Positions 19,009 through 28,496 of a stretch of DNA of 64,000 nt are shown piece after piece. Source of the stretch: Bacillota bacterium (GTDB taxonomy: Bacteria > Bacillota > UBA4882 > UBA8346); contig JARKQY010000019.1 of the NCBI GenBank assembly GCA_029974635.1, positions 1 to 64,000 on the forward strand, read 5' to 3'. Every line of letters starts with the position of its first letter. Positions within the stretch are counted from its first letter, which is position 1. A program made the position numbers and the translations under genes. Below the pieces are notes generated by a model. The model was given only the letters and a program-made list of their open reading frames with translations. It had not been told where the DNA came from and ran no database searches.

Positions 19009-21132
19009 TTAAACGTTAAACAGTATATCCGCATAAGTCGGGAAAGGCCATATTTTCGAGTCAACGATGGTTTCCAATTTATCGCCGTCCTCTCTCAGTT
19101 TGCCCATTGTCGCGAAAACAACATCCCGATAGATCTGAGCATGTTTTAAAGTATCTCCGGCTGTTTTTTCAGCATCTTCAAGAGCTTTCTCAAGGCTGTC
19201 GATATTTTTGGAAAAGCCGTCGAGAGTTTGGGTCAATTTAACCAATAGCTCTTCCTGAACGCCGGTGCTTGCCTTGGAAGACGCCGTTTTCACTTTACCA
19301 ATGGTTTCGGCGATTTGAGAGACATACTGTACAACGGCGGGAACAATTTGGCGTTTCGCCATATGCAACATGGTTAAAGCTTCGATATTTATTTGTTTGA
19401 TATAATTTTCCAAATAAATCTCGTACCGGGAATGGAGTTCCACTTTACTCAACACACTGTGCTTTTCAAATAATTTAACTGTTGCATCTTTGATCCAAAC
19501 CGGAATAGCGTCCACGGTTGATTTGATATTGGGTAATCCCCGTTTTTCGGCTTCTTTCACCCATTCCTCGGCATAGTTGTTGCCGTTAAATATGATCCGT
19601 TTGTGCTTGGTTACGATCTCCTTAACGATGCTTTGAACTTCACTATCGATATCCTTGGCTTTTTCCAACCGGTCCGCAATGCGGGATAAAGCTTCAGCCG
19701 CAATGGTATTTAAAACAGTATTAGGACCAGCGATAGAGGCGGATGACGCCACCATACGGAACTCAAATTTATTGCCGGTAAATGCAAAAGGCGAAGTACG
19801 GTTACGATCAGTGGTATCTTTGGGTAAGGCAGGCAGAGTTGATACGCCGATCCTTAATTCGCCGCCGCTCTTCGAGCTTTTTGCACCGCCATTTTCCAAT
19901 TGGGCAAAGATATCCGTAAGTTGTTCTCCCAAAAAGATGGAGATGATTGCCGGCGGAGCTTCATTGGCTCCCAAACGATGATCGTTACCGGTATTTGCAG
20001 CCGATGCCCTTAATACATCCGAATACTCGTCAACAGCCTGAACCACTGCGGTCAGGAAGATTAAAAATTGTTCGTTATCGTGAGGGGTTTTACCTGGATC
20101 CAGCAAGTTTTGGCCGTCATTGGTGCTCATTGACCAGTTGTTATGCTTCCCGGAACCATTAACGCCCGCAAAGGGTTTTTCATGCAACAAACATACCAAT
20201 CCATGCCGGGCAGCGACTTTTTTCAACGTCTCCATAGTAAGCTGGTTATGATCAGTAGCGACATTGGTGGTACTAAAGATGGGGGCCAGCTCGTGCTGGG
20301 CCGGGGCCACCTCATTATGCTTGGTTTTCGCTAAAACGCCGAGCTTCCAAAGCTCCGTATCAACTTCATGCATAAAACCGGCAATCCGCTCTTTGATGCA
20401 TCCAAAATAATGATCTTCAAGTTCCTGTCCTTTCGGCGGTTTGGCTCCAAATAAGGTCCGTCCGGTTAAGATTAAATCTTTTCGTTGATCATATAATTTC
20501 TTGTCGATAATGAAATATTCCTGTTCCGGTCCGACGGTTGTAAGCACTCGAGTCGCCGTCTGGTTTCCCAAAGCCCGTAACACACGGACGGCTTGTTTTG
20601 AAAGGGCTTCCATTGAACGAAGCAAGGGAGTTTTCTTGTCCAAGGCCTCGCCGGTATATGAACAAAAAGCGGTCGGGATACATAAAGTGCCATCTTTTAG
20701 AAATGCGGGGGAAGTACAATCCCAGGCAGTATAACCTCTGGCTTCAAAAGTTGCTCGCAACCCTCCCGAAGGAAACGAGGAAGCATCGGGTTCGCCCTTA
20801 ATCAGTTCTTTACCGGAAAACTCCGCGATCACCTGGCTGTCACTGGTCGGAGAGATGAATGAATCATGTTTTTCAGCGGTAATCCCGGTCATTGGCTGGA
20901 ACCAATGGGTGAAATGAGTTGCCCCTTTTTCAATGGCCCAATCCTTCATTGCATTGGCAACTACATCCGCTACGGACGCATCTAACGGGAGACCTTCATC
21001 GATTGTCTTTTTTAAAGCTTTATAAACATTTTTTGGCAAACGGGTTCGCAAGGCCGCATCGTTAAATACATTACTTCCAAATGTATTTTCTATGGATTCC
21101 TGACGAGTTACCTGTTCATTTCCCATATCCAT
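19009..21132 (-). CDS. glnN: Type III glutamine synthetase
   Basis: ATP-dependent synthesis of glutamine from glutamate and ammonia. At 707 residues, with [18 protein letters not shown] and [16 protein letters not shown], it is the large GSIII form, not the 450-residue GSI. The C-terminal long helices (about 600-690) are also typical. It is divergent from an ANTAR regulator across a 570-bp gap full of promoters and hairpins, suggesting nitrogen-responsive control at the RNA level. Confidence 0.95.
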   Translation of the reverse strand: MDMGNEQVTRQESIENTFGSNVFNDAALRTRLPKNVYKALKKTIDEGLPLDASVADVVANAMKDWAIEKGATHFTHWFQPMTGITAEKHDSFISPTSDSQVIAEFSGKELIKGEPDASSFPSGGLRATFEARGYTAWDCTSPAFLKDGTLCIPTAFCSYTGEALDKKTPLLRSMEALSKQAVRVLRALGNQTATRVLTTVGPEQEYFIIDKKLYDQRKDLILTGRTLFGAKPPKGQELEDHYFGCIKERIAGFMHEVDTELWKLGVLAKTKHNEVAPAQHELAPIFSTTNVATDHNQLTMETLKKVAARHGLVCLLHEKPFAGVNGSGKHNNWSMSTNDGQNLLDPGKTPHDNEQFLIFLTAVVQAVDEYSDVLRASAANTGNDHRLGANEAPPAIISIFLGEQLTDIFAQLENGGAKSSKSGGELRIGVSTLPALPKDTTDRNRTSPFAFTGNKFEFRMVASSASIAGPNTVLNTIAAEALSRIADRLEKAKDIDSEVQSIVKEIVTKHKRIIFNGNNYAEEWVKEAEKRGLPNIKSTVDAIPVWIKDATVKLFEKHSVLSKVELHSRYEIYLENYIKQINIEALTMLHMAKRQIVPAVVQYVSQIAETIGKVKTASSKASTGVQEELLVKLTQTLDGFSKNIDSLEKALEDAEKTAGDTLKHAQIYRDVVFATMGKLREDGDKLETIVDSKIWPFPTYADILFNV

Positions 21133-21288
21133 TCCTCACTTTGTGTAAAGTTTTTAAATTGAAATACGAGTTTAGGTTAACATTTTGCGCCTGTTTTTGC
21201 AAGCTTTTTTCATATTTTAAACCAAAAACCAACAATAACATCACAAATTATTAACATTGATTTGAATAACAATAAACCCTGTTTAGTA

Positions 21289-21317
21289 TTGTTTTTCAAC
21301 CCCCTTTTTTATATAAT
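21289..21317 (+). promoter_or_regulatory. Strong plus-strand promoter in the glnN-ANTAR gap
   Basis: TTGTTT (21289-21294), a 17-bp spacer and TATAAT (21312-21317). No ORF starts soon after it; the next plus-strand gene starts at 21702, beyond a terminator-like hairpin at 21492. A non-coding transcript or a leader is implied. Confidence 0.5.
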
Positions 21318-21323
21318 GTATAA

Positions 21324-21519
21324 TGTTTAGTATTGATTGCAATGGGGCTTAGCATCCTTCTATCTAGAAAATATTCCAGTAGAACAGCCACCCGAATTTT
21401 CTTCCTTACAGCGCCCCACTCGCAGGGGTGGATGACTTCTTGCCAAATCAGAGTGTATAGGCTTCCACCTCCCCAAAATGATAAAAAGAAGAGGCGAACT
21501 ATCAATTGGATAGACGCCT
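21324..21519. ncRNA. Candidate structured RNA (strand uncertain)
   Basis: About 200 bp bounded by promoters facing inward on both strands and by a two-part hairpin at one end. It contains several short complementary segments, including CCACCC/GGGTGG, CATCC/GGATG, TTCTA/TAGAA and TGGGG/CCCCA. Read on the plus strand it would be a roughly 200-nt RNA ending at the hairpin at 21492-21519. Read on the minus strand it would be the glnN leader downstream of an early terminator. I could not match it to 6S, tmRNA, RNase P, SRP or T-box signatures. Confidence 0.35.
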
Positions 21520-21527
21520 TTGTCTAT
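21492..21527. terminator. Bidirectional terminator or attenuator upstream of glnN
   Basis: AGGCG/CGCCT (21492-21496, 21515-21519) and an inner CTATC/GATAG (21499-21503, 21509-21513) form a two-part stem with a 5-nt loop. The plus strand follows with TTTGTCT and the minus strand with CTTCTTTTT. For the minus-strand promoter at 21548-21576 this hairpin lies about 25 nt into the transcript, where an attenuator would be. Confidence 0.6.
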
Positions 21528-21547
21528 ATTCCAGTTTATCTGGTTAA

Positions 21548-21576
21548 AGATTAACATAAACATGACAAAAAGTCAA
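21548..21576 (-). promoter_or_regulatory. Probable glnN promoter
   Basis: On the minus strand TTGACT (21571-21576), a 17-bp spacer and TAATCT (21548-21553). Transcription would begin near 21541 and run through the hairpin at 21519-21492 before reaching glnN at 21132, giving a leader of about 400 nt. Confidence 0.55.
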
Positions 21577-21701
21577 CATTATATTCGACATTTTTCAAAT
21601 AAACCTGACATCACTACCAAAAATAGCTCTGAACATGACATGAGTAAAGTTGATTAGTTTACATCACATGTATGCCAAATACGCAAATGGGATGGAGTTT
21701 A

Positions 21702-22871
21702 ATGGAGATCCGTTTTATTAAGGACTTACATCAGATAGTAAATTCGGCCGGGGATACTGAACAAATATTGGCCAATACCGCTAAACTTTCCAAGGATATT
21801 ACCAACGGCGCATTGATATTTATTTATTTACCCAATTATCGCCATAAGTTATTTATTCATCCGGTTGCCGTTGACTTTTCGTTAAGTTTAAAAGCAGTCA
21901 ATGCTTTTGAGTGCTGTTTGGACCAAATCGGCGCCCAAATAATGGTTTTTGAAAAGGCTTATCAACATCCAGCGGCCATAAATCTACCCTTGGTCCGCGA
22001 AGAACAGATTGAAGCCTTTTTCGGGATACCGCTTATCTTCCGGGATAAAAATATAGGATTTCTTTCAATTTTACATAAAAAACCTCATTTTTATGCTGAA
22101 AATGAAATCCTAATGATTGAAACTCTGGCTTATTTTATGGCATCCGCTGTATACAATTCAATGATTTACGAAGAAACCCAAATCAAGGCGGTACAGCTTG
22201 AAAAATTATTTCAAATCAGTCAATTATTAGTATCCGGCGGTTATCTGGAAGAAATTCTGACCTTTATTGCCGGTACCGTAGTAGAAACGATGAAGGTTCA
22301 GGTTTGCTCCATTATTTTAGCCAATGAGGAACATCAAATCTTTTATTTTAAAGCCATCGCCTGCCCGGATAAATCGTACCACCAGTCAGTCGCTACTCCC
22401 ATTAATCATTTTGTATGCGGCCGCACTTATTTTTCACGCACGCCGACTTATGTATCCAATATTAAACTGGAAAAACAATTTGCCACACCCGATCTGGCAC
22501 GAAAATACGACCTGCATTCAATGCTTTCGGTTCCCATGACATGTCAGGCAAAAATCATCGGCGTATTTAATATTTACACTACGGCACTTTATCAATTTAA
22601 AGAGGAAGAAACTCATTTATTGCAACTCATTGCTAATCAAGTAGCGAGTGTAGTTCATGAAACTTATCTGACGAAAGAAGTAATCAAAACCAAACGCGAC
22701 CTCATTGCGCAAAAAAAATTACAGCGGGCCAAAAGCATTTTAATCAAAAAACATCAACTATCAGAGGAGGAAGCCCATCGTTTGATTTTACGCCGTAGCA
22801 TGGAACTGCGCAAACCCATCTTGGAAATCGTGGAAAATATTATCAACGGCCAAGTTACCGGCTCAAATTAA
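21702..22871 (+). CDS. GAF-GAF-ANTAR transcription antiterminator
   Basis: Probable RNA-binding regulator. I place the start at the ATG at 21702 (MEIRFIKD), preceded by GGGATGGAG; an upstream ATG at 21672 has no ribosome site. Two GAF domains (about 10-160 and 170-325) are followed by a C-terminal ANTAR domain (about 330-385: LQRAKSILIKKHQLSEEEAH, LRRSMELRKP). ANTAR proteins bind paired RNA hairpins to stop terminators forming. No receiver domain is present, so the signal is probably a small molecule sensed by GAF. It is divergent from glnN, whose leader carries a terminator-like hairpin, making glnN the natural target (inference). Confidence 0.85.
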   Translation: MEIRFIKDLHQIVNSAGDTEQILANTAKLSKDITNGALIFIYLPNYRHKLFIHPVAVDFSLSLKAVNAFECCLDQIGAQIMVFEKAYQHPAAINLPLVREEQIEAFFGIPLIFRDKNIGFLSILHKKPHFYAENEILMIETLAYFMASAVYNSMIYEETQIKAVQLEKLFQISQLLVSGGYLEEILTFIAGTVVETMKVQVCSIILANEEHQIFYFKAIACPDKSYHQSVATPINHFVCGRTYFSRTPTYVSNIKLEKQFATPDLARKYDLHSMLSVPMTCQAKIIGVFNIYTTALYQFKEEETHLLQLIANQVASVVHETYLTKEVIKTKRDLIAQKKLQRAKSILIKKHQLSEEEAHRLILRRSMELRKPILEIVENIINGQVTGSN

Positions 22872-23016
22872 CTTATGAAATTTTATATTTAAATTTTTTT
22901 CGTTTGTGCCGATACTATTTAAGATGAAACTAATAGGAATTTGATTTTTGATTGTCGAATAAATAATAGTAATAAAAAAGTTTATATAATATTAACAGGG
23001 AGAAGGTCGAGAACAT

Positions 23017-23187
23017 ATGGCAGATTTAAAAGCGGAGGACATCAAAGCAACATATGAAACTAAATCCAATGATGAGGCCGACAAATACCAAAAACTCGGT
23101 TGGTTGCTCATTGATACTTATGCGATGGGTGCGGATAAGTTTTTTGTACTGGCTTGGGTCAAAGATGGTACGCCTCCCAAACCGTAA
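23017..23187 (+). CDS. 56-residue small protein
   Basis: An ATG at 23017 follows a ribosome site GGGAGAAGG by about 9 nt. The product begins MADLKAEDIKATYE, is charged in the first half and hydrophobic in the second (LGWLLIDTYAMG, FFVLAWV), and ends DGTPPKP. The pattern YQKLGWLLIDTY resembles small domains found alone in many Firmicutes. No function is known to me. An 8-bp inverted repeat (CGTATAGA/TCTATACG) follows the stop. Confidence 0.65.
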   Translation: MADLKAEDIKATYETKSNDEADKYQKLGWLLIDTYAMGADKFFVLAWVKDGTPPKP

Positions 23188-23928
23188 AGAGATTCTTAAT
23201 CCCAAAGGTAGCGTATAGATGTTGTTATTGCAAACTCTATACGTAGCATGAGTATTGGCTTTAATTGTTCATCAAGGGCTGTTCACAAAAGTATTTGAAA
23301 AAGTATACAATAAATAGTATGTTTTATATTAAAGGATGCTATTTTGTATATCTTTTTTTTAAGTGCTTCTTGAATAGCCTGGTTTTTTGTTCTTTATAAA
23401 AAATGGATTTTGTTTTCATCATGTTAAGAGCTTACAAGTTATTTTTGTAAAAAGATATGATACGGAACTCCCGGCAAAACAAGGTCAAATGGTATCACTC
23501 GATTCTTCCCGGCTTTTTATTTAAAATCTAAAACGATTTTTGGAACCTGAATATTTATTTTGAGGATTTAACCAGACCGTCTTTGCTCGATCAATCCTTT
23601 ACCAGTTCCGGCAACCGCCAGTTATCATAGGGATTGGAATTACACCTGGAAATCAGACCCTATACGATAGATGCCCCTTTGACTTTGGAATACGGCTGGT
23701 TAACAATATTAAAGACTATAGTCAAATTGATCTCTTTTTGCAAAGCAATTTTTCCCTGGGTTTTTAGGTTGAATGGTATGGTATATACATGCCAGACTTG
23801 ATAGCACGGACTCGTCAAGGCCTTGGAATCTAAAGCATAGCCATAATCGATTATATTTCTTAACCCCGCGCCTCGGAACCCTAGACTGGACAAAGTCCGG
23901 AGTAACAGTACGATATAAAAAAGAAGAA
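23188..23928. other. Gene-free stretch
   Basis: About 740 bp with no ORF that has a credible start site or recognisable motif. A 94-codon minus-strand frame (23660-23944) runs through it but has no ribosome site and crosses the terminator below. A 13-bp segment AGCACGGACTCGT near 23806 also occurs near 44730. The region may be decayed coding sequence. Confidence 0.4.
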
Positions 23929-23960
23929 GGGCCGGCTCAATCAAAAAATAGAGCCGGCCC
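23929..23960 (-). terminator. Strong terminator after the lipoprotein gene
   Basis: A 10-bp perfect stem GGGCCGGCTC/GAGCCGGCCC with a 12-nt loop; T-rich tracts follow on both strands. It lies about 40 bp past the lipoprotein stop codon. A diverged copy is found at 25631-25662. Confidence 0.85.
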
Positions 23961-23998
23961 TTTTTCTTAATTCAGGATATTCCCTTTTGGTAAAGACC

Positions 23999-25423
23999 TT
24001 AAATTGAATCTTCCGCAAAAACTTGGACATCATCAAGATAAAAATCAACATTATCGTTTCTAATATTGCCAAAAAAGATTACAAATTCCCCGGTTCTATT
24101 CGGGCCATTGAAGATAAATTTACAGGTATAAGTTTGAGTTGTATTGGAAGTATTAACGGTATACGAAAAGTAATTCGCGCTGTCGGGACCTGTAATAACC
24201 GCTTGTAAAATGCCGGTAGTACTTGAACGAGCCTTAAAAGATACGGTATAAGTTTTACCGGACGTTAAAGCAATCGTAGTTAGAGCGGAGGGCCACAGTT
24301 GTACTTGCCAACCTTCAGAACCACAATCCGGTGATTTGAAATGAAGATATTGACCTGAAAATCCGTCAATGCCCGGAACTGTAACAAATTCAAATTCAGT
24401 TGCACTTTTCGTGACGTCATTCCAACCAAACCATGTCCCCGCATCAAAACCACTATCGGGAAGCAAAGGTGACCCAACCGGTGTTATAGAATCGGGAGTT
24501 ATCTGCTCTGTAAGCTCAACGTCATCGATATAAAATTTTTTACCGTTATTATTAATCGGGTTAATAGCATCATCCGTATCAGCCGTTGTATTACCAAACG
24601 TGATAATAAATGCGGCATTCGGATCATCAATCGTAGAAGCAAAACTATGGGTGTAAACCGTAGCTGTAGTTGTAGTATAAATAGACCTCCGAGTATAATT
24701 TTCATAAGGAGGGAAGCTATTTGCCAATGCTAAATTTAATCTCCCGGGATTGTCCGACTTGATTTTAATTTTAATCGTATAGGTTTTGCCCGACTTTAAG
24801 ATGATACGACTTCTATGACTGATTCCAACGTGATATTCATGAGTTGCACAATTTGTGGAACTAAGCTCAGTATAATAACCTGAAAAATCGGAAAAACCAC
24901 TAACCCAGTTAGATGTAGGCTTTACTCCCGGATTATTATTCCATGGAATCCAATTAATTGCTCCATGAACTTCAGTATCACCGTTGATAAGCAAATTTGC
25001 ATTAGCGGCGGATGGATTGTTGGCATCAAATGTTCCCGTATAGCTTAAACCGCCCTCGACTGTGTTACTAAAATTCCCGATTAACTCGTCATTATATTTG
25101 GTCAATGTCCCATTCACCGTAGATAATGGAGAACCCGTATACTGATAGGTGAAGCTAAAAGATGTATTATTGGATGTACCATTGATGAAAGCGGAGTTTC
25201 CATCCGTGTCATTAGTTATTTTTCCTGACAGCTTTCCATCAGCGGCAATGGTAATCTGCAAACCCCCTGATTGATTAAGCCCGGGGATTACCCAACCGCC
25301 TTCCCATGTCCCGACATGAGAGTTGTTATTGGAAGCGGGCGATGAGTTGCCACCGCAACCTGCGAGTACGACCAGTAATACCAATAAAAACGCCGGAATT
25401 AGATGCCACCATTTTTGTTTCAT
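23999..25423 (-). CDS. Lipoprotein with two carbohydrate-binding-like modules
   Basis: An N-terminal lipobox LAGC (Cys at about residue 23) after a 20-residue hydrophobic segment, then a Ser/Asn linker. Residues about 37-130 form a beta-rich domain. Two modules follow (about 140-305 and 315-470), both ending in a YIDDVEL / YLDDVQVF motif, as in CBM4/9-type jelly rolls. Repeated GKTYT(V/I) strands support this. It is probably a surface-anchored glycan-binding protein; the ligand is unknown. There is no catalytic domain. Confidence 0.75.
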   Translation of the reverse strand: MKQKWWHLIPAFLLVLLVVLAGCGGNSSPASNNNSHVGTWEGGWVIPGLNQSGGLQITIAADGKLSGKITNDTDGNSAFINGTSNNTSFSFTYQYTGSPLSTVNGTLTKYNDELIGNFSNTVEGGLSYTGTFDANNPSAANANLLINGDTEVHGAINWIPWNNNPGVKPTSNWVSGFSDFSGYYTELSSTNCATHEYHVGISHRSRIILKSGKTYTIKIKIKSDNPGRLNLALANSFPPYENYTRRSIYTTTTATVYTHSFASTIDDPNAAFIITFGNTTADTDDAINPINNNGKKFYIDDVELTEQITPDSITPVGSPLLPDSGFDAGTWFGWNDVTKSATEFEFVTVPGIDGFSGQYLHFKSPDCGSEGWQVQLWPSALTTIALTSGKTYTVSFKARSSTTGILQAVITGPDSANYFSYTVNTSNTTQTYTCKFIFNGPNRTGEFVIFFGNIRNDNVDFYLDDVQVFAEDSI

Positions 25424-25630
25424 TGAAATTCCTCCATATTAACTTTTTGCGAAACATACCGTTATGGATTATTAATAATCCACTGAATATTGTTAAATAT
25501 ATACAAAAATATTATATAACTTTAATTGTGCCAAAATCAATACATATTTTTCTAATAAATGAATTGTTAGCACTTATACCAAGTTAGTGCAAATTTCATC
25601 CTCCACGGTAAGATTATAAAAAAAGAGAAA

Positions 25631-25729
25631 AGGTCGGCTCAATCAAAAAGTAGAACCGACCTTTTTATTAATTTAGAATATTCACTTTTAGCAAAGAACT
25701 TAAATAGAATCTTCCGTAAACACTTGGTA
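25631..25729 (-). pseudogene. Diverged copy of the lipoprotein 3' end plus its terminator
   Basis: About 100 bp align with 23929-24030: the last codons (QVFTEDSI-stop versus QVFAEDSI-stop), the spacer and the terminator. Nothing upstream of the last ten codons remains. In the hairpin (25631-25640 with 25653-25662) several substitutions on one arm are matched on the other, so pairing is largely kept. Confidence 0.75.
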
Positions 25730-25764
25730 CTTTCGGAGAACTAAATACACTAGTAATCTTCTTA

Positions 25765-25847
25765 GCTTCGGTATAGGTGATAGGGGCAAAATCGAAATTT
25801 ACAATATTGATAAGCCTGACAAACAGCCCGTTATCAATGAAACTGTT
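25765..25847 (-). pseudogene. 83-bp internal fragment of asnS
   Basis: Matches 34847-34929 inside asnS at 78 of 83 positions by my count, in the same orientation, and translates as a piece of AsnRS ([16 protein letters not shown]). Neither flank matches asnS further. Its right end abuts and slightly overlaps the rex stop codon (25846-25848). Confidence 0.85.
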
Positions 25848-26478
25848 AATCCGCCAGGTGATGGAAAAGCGTCGCCAGTCCCGCGGCTAAATCCTCATTC
25901 CGGACGATGACATGTTTCGGTACCTCAAGGGAGACCGGGGCGAAATTCCAGATTGCCTTAACCCCCGATCCAACCAAAAGCGTGGCTACATATTGAGCGG
26001 CCTGAGACGGTACCGTTACGATACCCACTTTGATATTCAAGCGGTTTATGATATGCGGCAGCTCTTGAATGGAAAAAACTTCACGATTCCCAATCCGTTT
26101 TCCCACCAATACCGGATCCGCATCAAAAGACGCTATAATATTTAAGCCGTAACGCTCGAAACCGGGATATTCCAAAATAGCCCGGCCAAGCTTACCAACT
26201 CCAATCAGCACAGCTTCATTGGTGCTTTTTAAGCCCAGAACCTCCTCCAATTTACTTTTCAGGACCGGAACCCTATAGCCGACACCGGGAATCCCCATGG
26301 CCTTAAAAAGAGTTAAATCGCGCCGCACTTGAACCGGGTTGACCTGGGCGGCTTTCGCCAGATCCTCCGAAGAAACGTATTCTTCTTCCCGTTCGAAAAA
26401 ATTATGGACGCACCGATAATAATAGGGCAATCTTTTCAAAGTAAATTTGGGAACCTTTATGGATTCGCTGGTCTTCAA
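25846..26478 (-). CDS. rex: Redox-sensing repressor Rex
   Basis: NADH/NAD+-responsive repressor. The N-terminal winged helix spans about 8-75 (LPYYYRCVHNF, VNPVQVRRDLTLF). A Rossmann domain follows with LIGVGKLGRAIL and a C-terminal swapped helix. At 210 residues it is full length. It is the last gene of the hydrogenase operon, 11 bp after hydA. Perfect Rex-type operators lie at the operon promoter about 8 kb upstream, implying autoregulation. Confidence 0.95.
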   Translation of the reverse strand: MKTSESIKVPKFTLKRLPYYYRCVHNFFEREEEYVSSEDLAKAAQVNPVQVRRDLTLFKAMGIPGVGYRVPVLKSKLEEVLGLKSTNEAVLIGVGKLGRAILEYPGFERYGLNIIASFDADPVLVGKRIGNREVFSIQELPHIINRLNIKVGIVTVPSQAAQYVATLLVGSGVKAIWNFAPVSLEVPKHVIVRNEDLAAGLATLFHHLAD

Positions 26479-26489
26479 CCGGTTACCCC

Positions 26490-28496
26490 CTAACGCTGAG
26501 AACGGTTCAGTATTTTTGATGTAAAAACGGAGTCAACTTGTTCCGGGGAGACTCCGCCCACAATCTCCTCATTTATTCTCACCGACGGACTCTGGCTGCA
26601 TCCTTCCAGGCAAAAGGTGGCGTGAAGATTAATCTGGTCCCCTATTCCCGCCTGGTCGGCCCGGCGCATCAATTCCTGCAGTGTGTCGTAAGAACCTTTC
26701 AGATAACAACATGTCCCCACGCATACGGCCACATCCAATTTTTGCTGATGCTTACTGGTAAGTAATTGGATGTCTTCTCCCGTAATCCTGCCGCGGGTGA
26801 TATATTTTGTATGCATGGTCGCGTGCGCCTCATGGCTATTCGGTTGCTCAAGCCATTTTTCGTAAAGCTTGGCGATGATGGGATTATCCTGAGATTTGCG
26901 TAATTGTGACAGAATATCGGCATGATAAATCCCCTTGGCTCTGGCTTCTTTAACCGCCTTCTCCACAGCAACCGGTTGCCCGGCGCCGCCGATACAACCA
27001 CCCGGGCAAGCCATCACTTCGACAAAATGATAAAAACTCTTACCGGTTTTGATCTTCCCGATGAGTTTCTTAGCATTCCCCAAACCATGAACTACCGCGA
27101 CCTTGATCTCATTCCCGTCCAGATTGACGGCTGCTTCTTTTAGCCCCTGAAAGCCACGGACTTCTTCAAAATTAACTTGTTCTAAAACTTTACCGCTGAT
27201 CATTTCATAAGCCGCCCGCAGGGCCGCTTCGGCGACTCCTCCACTGGCCCCGAAGATCACGCCCGCTCCTGAAGTAAATCCAAAGGGGGTGTCAAAAGAT
27301 GCGGCTTCCAACTGATGGAAGAGCAGCCCCGATTCCCGGATCATCCTGGCAAGTTCCTGGGTTGTCAAAACCAGGTCAACATCGGGGATACCGTCGGTAG
27401 TGAACTCCGGCCGGGTAATCTCAAATTTCTTGGCGGTACAAGGCATAATCGAAACGGTAAAGATATCCTCCGGCTTTTTCCCCATTTCTTTCGCCCAGTA
27501 TTTTTTCACCAGGGAGCCGAACATTTGCTGGGGTGAACGGCATGTCGAAAGATGCTTCAAGAATTCGGGCTCATTATGCTCCGCATATTTTACCCACGCC
27601 GGACAACATGAAGTAAATAACGGCAAATCGGCGGGGTTTTCCAACCGTTCCACCAATTCGTGAGTCTCTTCCAAGACCGTCAGATCGGCGCTGACGCACG
27701 TATCGAAGACTTTGTCGAATCCCAGTTTCTTAAGTGCCGCCACCACTTTACCGGTGACAATCTCTCCGGCCGGTAAACCGAACTCTTCTCCCAATGCCAC
27801 CCTTACCGCCGGGGCTACCTGGACTACCACCAGCTTAGTGGGATCATGGAGCGCAGTCCAGGCAGCGTCAATCTCCGACTTGACAACGATAGCGCCGGTG
27901 GGGCAGATTGCGCTGCACTGACCGCAATTAACGCAATCCACCTCTGCCAAATTTTTATTAAAAGCGGGTCCCACTTGCACTTTCGAACCGCGATTGCTGA
28001 AATTCAGCACTCCAATCCCCTGCACTTCCCAACACATCCGGACACAATCGCCACAGAGGATGCATTTATTCGGATCCCTTACCAAGGATTTACCGGAAGT
28101 ATCGAGCGGTAATTTAAGATCCCGTTCGCCATAACGAATTTTTCTGACCCCGAAACGCTCCGCCAGCTCTTGCAGCTTGCAATGGCCGCTCTTTTCACAA
28201 GTGGTGCACTCCCGGTCGTGATTGGCGAGCAATAGCTCCAGGACAGTCTTCCGTACCCGCTGAACCCGGGGACTGTTGGTGAAAATCTTCATTCCCGGCG
28301 CGGGAGGAGTTGAACAAGAGGCAACAATGCCTCGTCCCTCGATCTCCACCACACACATCCGGCAAGCTCCGTAAATACTTAATTCCGAGTTATAGCAGAA
28401 AGTGGGCAATTCAATCCCCATATTGCGGATCAGTTCCAGCAGGCTTTTTTCATTTTTGATCGCAACGGTTTGATGATCAACGCTGAGAGTGTTCAT
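26490..28496 (-). CDS. hydA: [FeFe] hydrogenase catalytic subunit of the bifurcating complex
   Basis: Reduces protons with electrons from NADH and ferredoxin in the HydABC complex. N-terminal [2Fe-2S] (C34, C45, C48, C61), His-Cys [4Fe-4S] (H93, C97, C100, C106) and two further [4Fe-4S] sites (C145-C155, C188-C198) come first. The H-cluster motifs follow: TSCCPAW (295-301), MPCTAKKFE (351-359) and MACPGGCIGG (495-504). An extra C-terminal thioredoxin-like [2Fe-2S] domain has C592, C596/C597, C629 and C633. The 668-residue length with this C-terminal fusion fits group A3 enzymes. It lies between hydB (abutting) and rex. Confidence 0.95.
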   Translation of the reverse strand: MNTLSVDHQTVAIKNEKSLLELIRNMGIELPTFCYNSELSIYGACRMCVVEIEGRGIVASCSTPPAPGMKIFTNSPRVQRVRKTVLELLLANHDRECTTCEKSGHCKLQELAERFGVRKIRYGERDLKLPLDTSGKSLVRDPNKCILCGDCVRMCWEVQGIGVLNFSNRGSKVQVGPAFNKNLAEVDCVNCGQCSAICPTGAIVVKSEIDAAWTALHDPTKLVVVQVAPAVRVALGEEFGLPAGEIVTGKVVAALKKLGFDKVFDTCVSADLTVLEETHELVERLENPADLPLFTSCCPAWVKYAEHNEPEFLKHLSTCRSPQQMFGSLVKKYWAKEMGKKPEDIFTVSIMPCTAKKFEITRPEFTTDGIPDVDLVLTTQELARMIRESGLLFHQLEAASFDTPFGFTSGAGVIFGASGGVAEAALRAAYEMISGKVLEQVNFEEVRGFQGLKEAAVNLDGNEIKVAVVHGLGNAKKLIGKIKTGKSFYHFVEVMACPGGCIGGAGQPVAVEKAVKEARAKGIYHADILSQLRKSQDNPIIAKLYEKWLEQPNSHEAHATMHTKYITRGRITGEDIQLLTSKHQQKLDVAVCVGTCCYLKGSYDTLQELMRRADQAGIGDQINLHATFCLEGCSQSPSVRINEEIVGGVSPEQVDSVFTSKILNRSQR

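Noticed and set aside
21324..21519. 6S RNA, tmRNA, RNase P or SRP RNA
   Set aside because: Length suits 6S, but I found no single long hairpin with a central bubble and none of the signature motifs of the other classes.
23660..23944. 94-codon minus-strand frame
   Set aside because: No ribosome site, crosses the terminator at 23929-23960, and shows no known motif.
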